Positions 35,780 to 44,079 of a stretch of 64,000 nt of DNA are shown one piece after another. This stretch comes from Caballeronia terrestris (GTDB lineage Bacteria > Pseudomonadota > Gammaproteobacteria > Burkholderiales > Burkholderiaceae): positions 21,870-85,869 of the forward strand of contig NZ_FCOL02000027.1 in NCBI RefSeq assembly GCF_001544515.1, in the 5' to 3' direction. The number at the start of each line of letters is the position of its first letter. Position 1 is the first letter of the stretch. A program made the position numbers and the translations under genes. The notes under the pieces are model-generated. The model did not search any database and was not told where the DNA came from. It was given only the letters and a program-made list of their open reading frames with translations.

Positions 35780-36343
35780 ATGACCATCAAACGACCCTGG
35801 ATCTATGGTGCCGCCGCACTGCTCGCCGTCGGCGGAATCGGGCTGATCGCCGCCTGCGCGACGCAAGGCAAGAGCGGCAACGCAAACGTGCCGCAGCCGG
35901 CGAAAGCCGTCGACCTCGATCGCTACCTTGGCCGCTGGTATGAGTTCGCGCGCTATGAGAACCGCTTCGAGCGCGATTGCGAAGCCGTCACCGCCGACTA
36001 CAACACGCGAGACGACGGCCTCATCTCCGTCGTCAACGCATGCCGCGCGGGCGGGCTAACCGGGCCGTACAAATCGGCGGAGGGGCGCGCGAAGATTGTC
36101 CCGGAATCGGGTAACGCGAAGCTGAAGGTATCTTTCTTCGGGCCGTTCTATGTGGGCGACTACTGGGTGCTCGATCACGCCGACGACTACACCTGGTCGA
36201 TCGTCGGCGAGCCGAGCGGCTGCTATCTCTGGATACTGACGCGCGAGGCGAAGCCTGCGGCGGCGGCGCGCACGGCGTTGGTGGAACGGGTGCGCGCGCT
36301 CGGCTACGACGTCACGATGCTGCGCGAGACGCAGCACGAATAG
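35780..36343 (+). CDS. blc: Outer-membrane lipocalin (Blc-like lipoprotein)
   Basis: A 187-residue bacterial lipocalin. The signal and lipobox are GIGLIAAC (Cys26). The lipocalin signature LGRWYEFARYENRFERDC follows and the later YVGDYWVLDHADDYTWSIVG belongs to the barrel. Such proteins bind fatty acids or lysophospholipids in the outer membrane. The ATG at 35780 is the start that gives a lipoprotein signal. It ends 1 bp from the convergent H-NS-like gene. Confidence 0.92.
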   Translation: MTIKRPWIYGAAALLAVGGIGLIAACATQGKSGNANVPQPAKAVDLDRYLGRWYEFARYENRFERDCEAVTADYNTRDDGLISVVNACRAGGLTGPYKSAEGRAKIVPESGNAKLKVSFFGPFYVGDYWVLDHADDYTWSIVGEPSGCYLWILTREAKPAAAARTALVERVRALGYDVTMLRETQHE

Positions 36344-36344
36344 G

Positions 36345-36644
36345 TCACTCGATCAGGAAACGCTCTTTGTTCTTGCCGGTGAGCCACGCGGGCGCGCGGC
36401 CGCGTCCGCTCCACGTTTCGCCCGTCTTTGGATTGCGGTATTTCGGCGGCAGCGGCGGCCGCTTGATGGCAGCGGCGCCCTTGACGCGCACGTTGCGAAA
36501 GCCGAGTTCCTCGGCGGTCAGTCCGTACTCGGCGATCTTTTGCTTGATCTCGACGATGGCGTCGGCGACTTCCTTCTCGCGCGCCGCCACCACTTCGGCC
36601 TGCAGCTTTTCGAGTTGCGCGGTGAGTTGCTTGTAGGTGGGCAT
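36345..36644 (-). CDS. H-NS-like nucleoid protein
   Basis: A 99-residue H-NS/BpH3/MvaT-type protein of the short Burkholderiaceae kind. An N-terminal coiled coil (YKQLTAQLEKLQAEVVAARE) for oligomerisation is joined by a basic linker to the DNA-binding motif ETWSGRGRAPAWL. The start at 36644 has GGAGGCG upstream. It silences A+T-rich DNA, and several A+T-rich stretches in this window (28260-28560, 57300-57450) are possible targets. Confidence 0.92.
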   Translation of the reverse strand: MPTYKQLTAQLEKLQAEVVAAREKEVADAIVEIKQKIAEYGLTAEELGFRNVRVKGAAAIKRPPLPPKYRNPKTGETWSGRGRAPAWLTGKNKERFLIE

Positions 36645-36708
36645 CGAGCGCCTCCGTAGTGATTCCTCACACAAGAGACCTCGAAAACGGAAAAAAGTGC
36701 CGCTAAAG

Positions 36709-37932
36709 CTAATCGTCGATGGCGTCGTACAGCAGACGCTCGAATTCCTGCGCGATCGGGAACGGATCCTCCGCGCGCCGCTGGATCATGAAGAGCCCGA
36801 TCATGTCCTCGACGGGATCGGCGAACCAGCTCGTACCGAGCGCGCCCGGCCAGCCGAATGTCCCCGCCGACCGATAGCCGCCACGCAATTGCCGCGCGGC
36901 ATCGTCGACGATGGAGAGGCCGAGGCCAAAGCCCTGGCTCGCCCACACCGGATAGCCGAACGCCGGAATGCGGCGCTGCTCGGCGGTCAGGAAGTTCGAG
37001 CGCATTAAATCGACCGATTTGTGCGACAGAAGGCGCGGACCGTTCATGCGCTCGGCGGCAGCGCCTTGCAAGCGGCCCCGGCCGAGCAGCACGCGCGCGA
37101 ATCGCAGATAGTCGTCGACCGTGGAGACGAGTCCGCCGCCGCCGCTTTGAAAGCGTTCCGGCTTGATCCAGCGGCTCGTCACCGGATGATCCTCGACGAC
37201 GAGCCGCTTGCTCGCGGAATCGACGGCGTAGGACGTCGAGAGCCGCGCCGCCTTCTCCGGCGGCACGACGAAGCCGGTATCCGGCATGCCGAGCTGCTCG
37301 AAGATGCGCGTGCGGAAAAACTCGCCGAGCGGCATGCCCGATACGCGATGGATCAGCGCGCCGAGCACGTCGGTCGTGATGCCGTAATGCCAGCGCGTGC
37401 CGGGCTGGAACATCAGCGGCAACTCGGCGACGTGGTCGAGCCAGACGCCCGGATCGACCATCATGTCGAAGCCGTTGAACACGCGCTCGTAGGCTTCGGA
37501 CAGCGCGCCGAGCGCCGTGAAGTGATACGCGAAACCCGCGCGATGCGTCAGCAGGTCGAGCAGCGTAATCGGCGTGTTGAGCGGTTCGGTGAGGTCGAGC
37601 GGACCGTCGGGCGAGGCGAGCACGGCGAGGTTCGCGAGCTCGGGCAGCCACTTCGACACGGGCGTCTGGAAATCGAGCCGCCCTTCCTCGACCAGCATCA
37701 GCGCGGCGACGCTCGTCACCGGCTTGGTCATCGACGCGATGCGGAACAGCGTGTCGCGGGTCATCGGCTGGCGCGATTCGAGATCGCGGACGCCGAGCGC
37801 ATCGATGTGGCCGATCTCGCCGTGCCGCCACACCAGCGTGACGATGCCGGCGACGTCACCCGCATCGACGTAGCGCTGCATTGCTTGGCTCAGGCGGGCG
37901 AGGCGGTCTGGATCAAAGCCGGCTGCGTGCAT
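36709..37932 (-). CDS. Serine hydrolase of the beta-lactamase/class VIII esterase family
   Basis: A 407-residue protein without a signal peptide. The SxxK motif is SMTK in RIASMTKPVTSVAAL (near residue 67). The second-motif Tyr is in RWHYGITTDVLG, and the C-terminal segment FGWPGALGTSWFADP replaces the KTG box. The absence of a signal and the KTG change favour an EstB-like esterase over a true beta-lactamase. It is followed on the minus strand by the H-NS-like gene 64 bp away. Confidence 0.87.
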   Translation of the reverse strand: MHAAGFDPDRLARLSQAMQRYVDAGDVAGIVTLVWRHGEIGHIDALGVRDLESRQPMTRDTLFRIASMTKPVTSVAALMLVEEGRLDFQTPVSKWLPELANLAVLASPDGPLDLTEPLNTPITLLDLLTHRAGFAYHFTALGALSEAYERVFNGFDMMVDPGVWLDHVAELPLMFQPGTRWHYGITTDVLGALIHRVSGMPLGEFFRTRIFEQLGMPDTGFVVPPEKAARLSTSYAVDSASKRLVVEDHPVTSRWIKPERFQSGGGGLVSTVDDYLRFARVLLGRGRLQGAAAERMNGPRLLSHKSVDLMRSNFLTAEQRRIPAFGYPVWASQGFGLGLSIVDDAARQLRGGYRSAGTFGWPGALGTSWFADPVEDMIGLFMIQRRAEDPFPIAQEFERLLYDAIDD

Positions 37933-37959
37933 CGGTTCTCCTTGTTCTTGCCACGCCTT

Positions 37960-38214
37960 TCATTGCGTTTTGCAGGCGATCAGCAGGCCGTTCTGGCCAT
38001 TGTCGGTGGATTGTTCCAGCACGTCGTAGCTCGCGCCCTGGCAGGTGGCGCGCGCGTTCTGCTGGCAAAGGGTCCAGCCGCCGTACGCGGGGCACTGGAT
38101 CAGCGTGGTCGGGCGGCCGTCGGAGGAAAAAAGCGGCGGCGCGCTGCTGCAGCCGGTGAGCGCCGACACTGTTGCCGCGAAAGAAATAGAAAGGCTGAGT
38201 GCTCGTCCGATCAT
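37960..38214 (-). CDS. Small lipoprotein (84 aa)
   Basis: Starts MIGRALSLSISFAATVSALT and has a lipobox ALTGC (Cys22). The mature part has four further Cys residues (IQCPAYGGWTLCQQNARATC and LLIACKTQ) that could pair in the periplasm. No function is recognised. The start at 38214 is preferred because the signal begins there. It lies between the hbcR-like activator and the serine hydrolase on the same strand. Confidence 0.7.
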   Translation of the reverse strand: MIGRALSLSISFAATVSALTGCSSAPPLFSSDGRPTTLIQCPAYGGWTLCQQNARATCQGASYDVLEQSTDNGQNGLLIACKTQ

Positions 38215-38275
38215 CCTAACCCCTTGTTCACGTTGTTTTTTTTGATGTTTGGAGTATGCCATGCAGGCGTGCGCT

Positions 38276-39721
38276 TCATACGTCGATGCCGAGCGCCACG
38301 ATCTTTTTGTAAAGCGTCGCGCGCCCCATGCCGATGCGTTTCGCCGCTTCGGTCACGCGTCCGCCGCATGCGGCGAGCGCATCGGCCAAAAAGGATTTCT
38401 CGAAGGCGGCCATTGCGTGGGCGTAGGACGTCACCGGTTCGTCCGCGTTTGGCTGCAAGTCCGACGGCGCCTGCACCCGTGCCGAGCCGATGAACGGCGC
38501 GAGCGCGCGGGCATCGATATGTTCGCTGTCTGAAAGCATCAGCGCCCGTTCGAGCGTGTTGCGCAACTCGCGGACGTTGCCCGGCCACGGATACGCGCAG
38601 AGGAGCCGCAGCGCGTCGTCCTGCAGGACGACGTGGCCGGCGTCGCCGGGACGCGCCTGCGTCGCCAGGTCTTCGAGGATCGCGTAGGCGAGCGCCTCGA
38701 TGTCGGCCAAACGATCGCGCAGCGGCGGCGCGTGGATCGTCAGCACGTTCAGCCGATAGAACAAATCCGCGCGAAAACGCCCCGCCGCGACGAGCGCGGG
38801 CAGATCGGCGGAGGTCGCCGCGATGATCCGCACGTCCGCGCGCACGATACGGTTCGACCCGAGCGGCTCGAACTCCTTGTCCTGCAAAACGCGCAGGAGC
38901 TTGCCCTGGAGCGGCAGCGGCATGTCGCCGATTTCATCGAGAAAGAGCGTGCCGCCGTCCGCGAGTTCGAATTTGCCGACGCGTCCCTTGCGATCCGCGC
39001 CCGTATAGGCGCCCGGCGCCGCGCCGAAGAACTCGACTTCGAGCAGCGTATCGGGGATCGCCGCGACATTCACCGTGACGAGCGGCTTCGCGGCGCGCGT
39101 CGACGTGCCGTGGATCGCGTGCGCGAGCAGTTCCTTGCCGGTGCCGGTTTCGCCGAGCAAGAGCACCGGCGACTCGACTTGCGCCGCCCGCCGTGCCTGA
39201 CGCTTCACTTCAAGGCTCGCCGCGCTCGTGCCGACGAAGCTCGCGAACGTGTATTTCGCGCGCCGCGCCTGCGCGAGCGACTGGCGCGTCGCGATTAGTT
39301 CCTGCTGCACGCGCGAGTAATGCGCGAAAAGCGGTGTGAGCGCCTTCATTTCGTCGAAAAGCGCGAAGCCGATGGCGCCGACGGTCGCGCCGTGGTCGTC
39401 CTTCAGCGGCAGGCGCGTGACGACGAGCGGCTCGCGGTCGGTTTCGAGCACGTCGAGCAGGATCGGCTTGCCGGTCATGACGACTTCGCGCATCAGGCTG
39501 TGCGGGATCACGGCTTCGCAGTCGCGGCCGATCGCGTCTTCCGGGTCGGAAAAGCCGAAGCGCGCCGCGTAGCGCTTGTTGATCCACACGACGCGCGCGT
39601 CCGCATCGACGATGAAGGTGCCTTCGCTCAGGTTCTCGAAGGTCTTGAAGAGCGACTCCATCGCGCGGCGAAGGACATCGCTGTAGTTGGCGGGTACGGT
39701 TGTCCAGTCGTTGTGCATCAC
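38276..39721 (-). CDS. PAS-containing sigma-54 activator, HbcR-like
   Basis: A 481-residue enhancer-binding protein. A PAS domain is at about residues 20-130 and an AAA+ domain at about 155-390. Walker A is LLGETGTGKE, the sigma-54 contact loop is GAYTGA and Walker B is LFLDEIGDM. The Fis-type helix-turn-helix is at the C-terminus (GGRVTEAAKRIGMGRATLYK). It diverges from the GntP-family permease and is near hbdH. The same trio occurs in Pseudomonas aeruginosa, where HbcR with RpoN activates 3-hydroxybutyrate use. A leader hairpin precedes its ribosome site. Confidence 0.88.
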   Translation of the reverse strand: MMHNDWTTVPANYSDVLRRAMESLFKTFENLSEGTFIVDADARVVWINKRYAARFGFSDPEDAIGRDCEAVIPHSLMREVVMTGKPILLDVLETDREPLVVTRLPLKDDHGATVGAIGFALFDEMKALTPLFAHYSRVQQELIATRQSLAQARRAKYTFASFVGTSAASLEVKRQARRAAQVESPVLLLGETGTGKELLAHAIHGTSTRAAKPLVTVNVAAIPDTLLEVEFFGAAPGAYTGADRKGRVGKFELADGGTLFLDEIGDMPLPLQGKLLRVLQDKEFEPLGSNRIVRADVRIIAATSADLPALVAAGRFRADLFYRLNVLTIHAPPLRDRLADIEALAYAILEDLATQARPGDAGHVVLQDDALRLLCAYPWPGNVRELRNTLERALMLSDSEHIDARALAPFIGSARVQAPSDLQPNADEPVTSYAHAMAAFEKSFLADALAACGGRVTEAAKRIGMGRATLYKKIVALGIDV

Positions 39722-39733
39722 GTCTCCTGTCGA

Positions 39734-39764
39734 CCAGAGTTGGCGCTTTTGCGCTTAACTCTGG
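39734..39764 (-). promoter_or_regulatory. Leader hairpin before the sigma-54 activator gene
   Basis: CCAGAGTT (39734-39741) pairs with AACTCTGG (39757-39764), and GCGC (39743-39746) with GCGC (39751-39754) around TTTT. The stem ends 12 bp before the ATG at 39721, just upstream of AGGAG, so it could affect translation or transcript stability. Confidence 0.5.
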
Positions 39765-39789
39765 CTCCATGCAACGAAGTTGCGCCTTG

Positions 39790-39826
39790 GTCTCTTTATT
39801 GAGACAGAATATCTCATAAATGAGAC
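39790..39826. promoter_or_regulatory. Candidate enhancer sites for the sigma-54 activator
   Basis: Two adjacent palindromes: GTCTCTTTATTGAGAC (39790-39805) and TCTCATAAATGAGA (39812-39825). The repeated unit is TGAGA/TCTCA. They lie about 165-190 bp upstream of the sigma-54 promoter at 39982, the usual position of an activator site, and also in front of the activator gene itself, suggesting autoregulation. Confidence 0.6.
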
Positions 39827-39981
39827 AGCCCGCAACGCCCCGTTCATTCTATGCAGCGAGCATTGAAGAGTGAGATTTAGTGCTCGAAGGGTGTCTCTCG
39901 CGGTAGACGTTTCTGTACAATTTCGCGTCAAAGCGTTCGATCTCGGCGGCCCAGCTGGCGGGAGGCCTTTAAAACCGGTGC

Positions 39982-39996
39982 TGGCACGAAACCTGC
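39982..39996 (+). promoter_or_regulatory. Sigma-54 promoter of the GntP-family permease gene
   Basis: TGGCACGAAACCTGC carries the -24 GG (39983-39984) and -12 GC (39995-39996) with the required 10-bp spacing and a full TGGCAC. Expected start of transcription is near 40008, about 75 bp before the ATG at 40083. Confidence 0.75.
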
Positions 39997-40082
39997 GTTT
40001 CGCCACGCCCGTCGCGTCATCGTTTCGCGCACGTCCGGCTTTCACGAGAAGCCTGCCTCACAAAAACATCAACGGAGACTCA

Positions 40083-41483
40083 ATGTCCTTCATCATCGTG
40101 CTCGCCGCCCTGGCGTTCCTGATGCTGGCCGCTTATCGCGGCTACAGCGTCATCCTGTTCGCGCCGATCGCCGCGCTCGGCGCCGTCCTCCTCACCGATC
40201 CCGCCGCCGTCGCGCCCGTCTTCTCCGGCATCTTCATGGAGAAAATGGTCGGCTTCGTAAAGCTGTATTTCCCCGTGTTCCTGCTGGGCGCCGTGTTCGG
40301 CAAGGTGATCGAACTCTCGGGCTTCTCCGAGTCGATCGTCGCCGCCGCGATCCGCTACATCGGCAAGTCACGCGTGAATGCGGTGATCGTCGCGGTGTGC
40401 GCGCTGCTCACCTATGGCGGCGTGTCGCTGTTCGTGGTCGTGTTCGCGGTGTATCCGTTCGCGGCCGAGATGTATCGCCAGAGCAATATCCCGAAGCGGC
40501 TGATGCCCGGCGCAATCGCGCTCGGCGCGTTCTCGTTCACCATGGATTCGCTGCCCGGCACGCCGCAGATCCAGAACATCATCCCGACGACGTTCTTCAA
40601 GACCACCGGCTGGGCCGCGCCGTGGCTGGGCGTGATCGGCTCGGCGTTCATCATCGTGGTCGGGCTGACGTTCCTCGAAGTGCGCCGCCGCCGCGCGATG
40701 GCGACGGGCGAAGGCTACGGCACGTCGCTCGTGAACGAGCCGGAGCGCGTCGAGGCGAAATCGCTGCCGAATCCGCTGCTCGCGATCGCGCCGCTGATTC
40801 TCGTCGGCGTGGCGAACTTCGCGCTGACGAAGTGGATTCCGACGTGGTACGGCGCGAGCTACACGGTCGCGCCTGAAATCCTGCCGGGCGTCCACGCGCC
40901 GGTGACGACGGCGGTGAAGACGGTCGTCGCGATCTGGGCGGTCGAGGGCGCGCTGCTGCTCGGCATCGTGCTCGTGCTGCTGACGGCGTTCAGCCGCGTG
41001 AAGGAGCGGTTCGCGACGGGGACGCGCGTCGCGGTCGCGGGCGCGCTGCTCGCGGCGATGAACACGGCGTCGGAATACGGCTTCGGCGGTGTGATCGCGG
41101 CGTTGCCGGGGTTCATCGTCGTCAGCGATGCGCTGAAGAGCATCCCGAATCCGCTGGTGAACGCGGCGGTGTCGGTGAGTTCGCTCGCGGGGATCACGGG
41201 GTCGGCGTCGGGCGGGATGAGCATTGCGCTCGCGGCGATGTCCGATACGTTCATCAAGGGCGCCGAGGCCGCGCACATTCCGCTGGAAGTGCTGCATCGC
41301 GTGGTCGCGATGGCGAGCGGCGGCATGGACACGCTGCCGCATAACGGCGCCGTGATCACGCTGCTCGCGGTGACGGGGCTGACACACCGCCAGTCCTATC
41401 GCGATATTTTCGCCGTCACGATTATCAAGACGCTGGCCGTGTTTTTCGTGATCGGCGTGTATTACGTCACTGGACTGGTTTGA
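40083..41483 (+). CDS. GntP-family permease, probable 3-hydroxybutyrate carrier
   Basis: A 466-residue membrane protein with at least 12 hydrophobic segments. It carries family stretches GGVSLFVVVFAVYPFAAEMY, SLPGTPQIQNIIPTTFF and ITGSASGGMSIALAAM. The start at 40083 follows GGAGACTCA. Although GntP members are often gluconate symporters, the neighbouring sigma-54 activator and hbdH point to 3-hydroxybutyrate uptake. Its last 17 bp overlap the end of the convergent zinc-ribbon gene. Confidence 0.85.
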   Translation: MSFIIVLAALAFLMLAAYRGYSVILFAPIAALGAVLLTDPAAVAPVFSGIFMEKMVGFVKLYFPVFLLGAVFGKVIELSGFSESIVAAAIRYIGKSRVNAVIVAVCALLTYGGVSLFVVVFAVYPFAAEMYRQSNIPKRLMPGAIALGAFSFTMDSLPGTPQIQNIIPTTFFKTTGWAAPWLGVIGSAFIIVVGLTFLEVRRRRAMATGEGYGTSLVNEPERVEAKSLPNPLLAIAPLILVGVANFALTKWIPTWYGASYTVAPEILPGVHAPVTTAVKTVVAIWAVEGALLLGIVLVLLTAFSRVKERFATGTRVAVAGALLAAMNTASEYGFGGVIAALPGFIVVSDALKSIPNPLVNAAVSVSSLAGITGSASGGMSIALAAMSDTFIKGAEAAHIPLEVLHRVVAMASGGMDTLPHNGAVITLLAVTGLTHRQSYRDIFAVTIIKTLAVFFVIGVYYVTGLV

Positions 41484-42411
41484 GGATGGGCGGCATCGGC
41501 GGCGTCGTACGTACCGGCGCCGCCGTTGCGCTGTTCGATACCGTCGCCCAGCGCAGCCGCGTCGTTGCGAGCGAGAGCATCACGTGCGATTCCGCGTTGC
41601 CCGTATCGATCGATTGGGCGCGCGCGGCATTCTGCGCCATGCACGTCCAGTCCTTGCCTTCCTCGCACCAGTGGGCACGCTGCAAGGCGGCATCGCGTTC
41701 ACGTTCCCGGCGCGTCAGCTCGTTCGAAAGCTGACGAAACTCTCCTTGAGACTGCGCGTTCGCAGGCAGCCGACGCAGTTGCGCACGGGCTTCCGTTATA
41801 TCGGACTTCCTTAGTGCCGTGCGCGCGCTGTCGAGGATGCTTTTCTCCTGCGCAGAAATCACGTTTTTCACAGGCGGCGGGGCTTCGGGCTTCGGAGCGA
41901 CGGCAACAGCAGCGGCAGGCGGTTGAGCCGGCATGACCGCATCGCTGCGCGCGGTGGTGTCAACAGGCGGCGGTTCGATCTTCGCAACAGGCGCGGGAGC
42001 AGGTGCGGGCACGGGAGTCGGCTTGGGTGCAACGCGCGGTGTCACCGCGACGACCGATCCCGCATCCGACGCACGCTCTTCGAGCTCCGGCTTCTGCGGC
42101 TGCCCGGCGTAATGAAAGACGGCGACGAGCGATCCCATCGCGAGAATCCCGGCGGCAAAAGGCAACGCGGCGTCGCGCAATCGCCGATGCGCGCCGACGC
42201 TCGGCAGCGGCTGCGGCTCGAAGTCCGGCTCCGGCTCAAATTTCGGCGGCGGATTAAACGCATCCGCGCGGGGCGGCTCGACGCGCGCCGCGGGCACGAC
42301 CACGGTATCGGCGCCGCAAATCGGGCAGACGTCGGAGTCCGACGCGTAACCGGCGCCGAAGTTTTTACATCGAGGGCAGATACGCCGTTGTAGCGTTTCA
42401 GCGTGGCCCAT
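41467..42411 (-). CDS. Zinc-ribbon membrane protein with proline-rich linker
   Basis: A 314-residue protein. An N-terminal zinc ribbon (CPRC at about residue 13 and CPIC at about 30) precedes a single membrane helix (DAALPFAAGILAMGSLVAVF, near residues 90-110). A long Pro/Ala/Val-rich linker follows (residues about 125-215). The C-terminal helical domain has EKSILDSARTALRKSDITEA and two Cys (WCEEGKDWTC), resembling a TPR-like end. The start at 42411 is the first Met before the ribbon. No function is assigned. It interrupts the permease-hbdH pair and overlaps the permease end. Confidence 0.75.
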   Translation of the reverse strand: MGHAETLQRRICPRCKNFGAGYASDSDVCPICGADTVVVPAARVEPPRADAFNPPPKFEPEPDFEPQPLPSVGAHRRLRDAALPFAAGILAMGSLVAVFHYAGQPQKPELEERASDAGSVVAVTPRVAPKPTPVPAPAPAPVAKIEPPPVDTTARSDAVMPAQPPAAAVAVAPKPEAPPPVKNVISAQEKSILDSARTALRKSDITEARAQLRRLPANAQSQGEFRQLSNELTRRERERDAALQRAHWCEEGKDWTCMAQNAARAQSIDTGNAESHVMLSLATTRLRWATVSNSATAAPVRTTPPMPPILKPVQ

Positions 42412-42847
42412 TCTTATCTCCCGGTCGCTTGTGAAAAAAGAGCACCGCCCTCTCGGGCGCACTCGGAGATAAATATCCGCGGACGATATCGCCGGGGAAC
42501 GGTTCAAACGCACGGAAAGCCGCTGCCCATCCGGCAGGCCGCGACCACTAGCTGAATGTTTTGTCGTCGGAATCGCGAGCCTGCCGAAATGCGGCGCTCG
42601 TCGCGCGGGAGTGAAGCAAGCGCTTGGTCGATGCCCACCCCCTACCATGCGGCCCCGTAAAAAAGGCCGACTGCAACGAAAGATTACCATTAGTGAGGAC
42701 CCTACGTCCCGCACTTGGGACTTCCCGTTTCGAGATCGGCAACGCACCAAAGCCGGCGCACGGCGTCTGGCCAAAGCGCGACCGGTCACGCACAATTTGT
42801 GACCCGATGTAACACCCGCCATCCGTTTCCCAACCAAAGGACCGCCC
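42412..42847. other. Divergent intergenic region before hbdH
   Basis: 436 bp between the zinc-ribbon gene and hbdH, holding both promoters. No GG-N10-GC sigma-54 element comparable to the one at 39982 was found by eye, so hbdH may be transcribed differently from the permease. No small gene was supported. Confidence 0.4.
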
Positions 42848-43639
42848 ATGACCGCTTCGGCTTCGAAACCCCTTACCGGCAAAACCGCCCTCGTCACCGG
42901 CTCGACGAGCGGCATTGGCTTAGGCATCGCGACGGCGCTCGCGCAGGCCGGCGCGAACCTCGTGCTGAACGGCTTCGGCGACACGCAAACCGCGCTCGCG
43001 CAAATCGAAGCCATCGGCGTGAAAGCCGCGTACCACCCCGCCGACATGACCAAGCCCGCCGAAATCGAAGCGATGATCGCGTTCGCGGCCGAGCGTTTCG
43101 GCGCCGTCGACGTCCTCGTGAACAACGCTGGCATTCAGCACGTCGCGACCATCGACACGTTCCCGGTCGAAAGCTGGGACGCGATCATCGCGATCAACCT
43201 GAGCTCCGCGTTCCACACGATGCGCGTCGCGCTCCCCGCGATGCGCGAGCGCGGCTGGGGCCGCGTGATCAACATTGCGTCGGTGCATGGGCTCGTGGGC
43301 TCGGCCGGGAAATCGGCGTATGTGGCGGCGAAGCACGGCATCCTGGGGCTCACGAAGGTCGCGGCGCTCGAAAATGCGCGCACCGGCGTGACCGTCAACG
43401 CGATCTGCCCGGGCTTTGTGCTGACGCCGCTCGTGCAAAAGCAGATCGACGATCTCGCCGCGCGCGAGTCGCTTTCGCCCGATGCCGCGCGCGCGAAACT
43501 GCTCGGCGAGAAACAGCCGTCGGCGCAGTTCGTGACGCCGCAACAGATCGGCGAAATGGCCGTGTTCCTCTGTTCCGATGCGGCGAGTGAAATGCGCGGC
43601 TCGGCGCTGCAGATCGACGGCGGATGGAGCGCGCAGTAG
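42848..43639 (+). CDS. hbdH: 3-hydroxybutyrate dehydrogenase
   Basis: A 263-residue short-chain dehydrogenase that oxidises (R)-3-hydroxybutyrate to acetoacetate with NAD. The cofactor motif is VTGSTSGIGLGIA (about residues 16-28), then LVNNAGIQHVATI. The catalytic Tyr-Lys pair is SAYVAAKHG, with Ser in NIASVHG. The Gln/His pattern around IQHVA matches the bdhA family. It probably acts downstream of the permease at 40083 and connects to polyhydroxybutyrate turnover (phaC is at the end of the window). Confidence 0.92.
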   Translation: MTASASKPLTGKTALVTGSTSGIGLGIATALAQAGANLVLNGFGDTQTALAQIEAIGVKAAYHPADMTKPAEIEAMIAFAAERFGAVDVLVNNAGIQHVATIDTFPVESWDAIIAINLSSAFHTMRVALPAMRERGWGRVINIASVHGLVGSAGKSAYVAAKHGILGLTKVAALENARTGVTVNAICPGFVLTPLVQKQIDDLAARESLSPDAARAKLLGEKQPSAQFVTPQQIGEMAVFLCSDAASEMRGSALQIDGGWSAQ

Positions 43640-43830
43640 ACGTGTCGCGGAGGCTGAAGCGCTCTCGCTCGCCCGGAGCGCCTGGCCGGACGGCACCGCC
43701 CGCTGAACGAGGCGGCGCCCTACGAACCGTCGCCGAGCCTCGCGCCTGACGTTCGGCCTATGTCGTCGGGCGTAAAGCCGGCGCCATCATCGCTTGGTAC
43801 TATCGAAGTATTACAACCGAGGAGGCTTAG

Positions 43831-44064
43831 ATGAGCGCCGAAAACAATCGCGTGGAAGAAGCGCGAGCGATGGAACGAATCGTCAACGCGACCAAGCAGG
43901 TGCAGACCGCTTTCACGGCGCTTCAGGCGCACTTTCCGCCCGAGGGCGACGGCCGCCCCTCCCAGATGGCGCTCCAAACCTTCGACGCCGCGCTGCAGGA
44001 ACTCGAAGAAGCGCAGGCATCGTTCGACACGATGCTCAACGATCTCTTCGACGGCAACCGCTGA
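43831..44064 (+). CDS. Small conserved protein of unknown function (77 aa)
   Basis: Starts MSAENNRVEEARAMERIVNA with a strong GAGGAGG ribosome site. It is predicted all-helical and acidic (AALQELEEAQASFDTMLND), with no Cys, signal or membrane segment. It ends 15 bp from the convergent AI-2E-type gene. No function is recognised. Confidence 0.7.
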   Translation: MSAENNRVEEARAMERIVNATKQVQTAFTALQAHFPPEGDGRPSQMALQTFDAALQELEEAQASFDTMLNDLFDGNR

Positions 44065-44079
44065 TTTTCCGGCTCAGGC

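Noticed and set aside
36709..37932. Calling the serine hydrolase a beta-lactamase resistance gene
   Set aside because: No signal peptide and no KTG box; an esterase-like role is more likely.
41467..43134. Extension of the zinc-ribbon protein N-terminus to 555 residues
   Set aside because: The extension runs antisense through the hbdH start and promoter with no recognisable domain; the zinc ribbon begins right after the Met at 42411.
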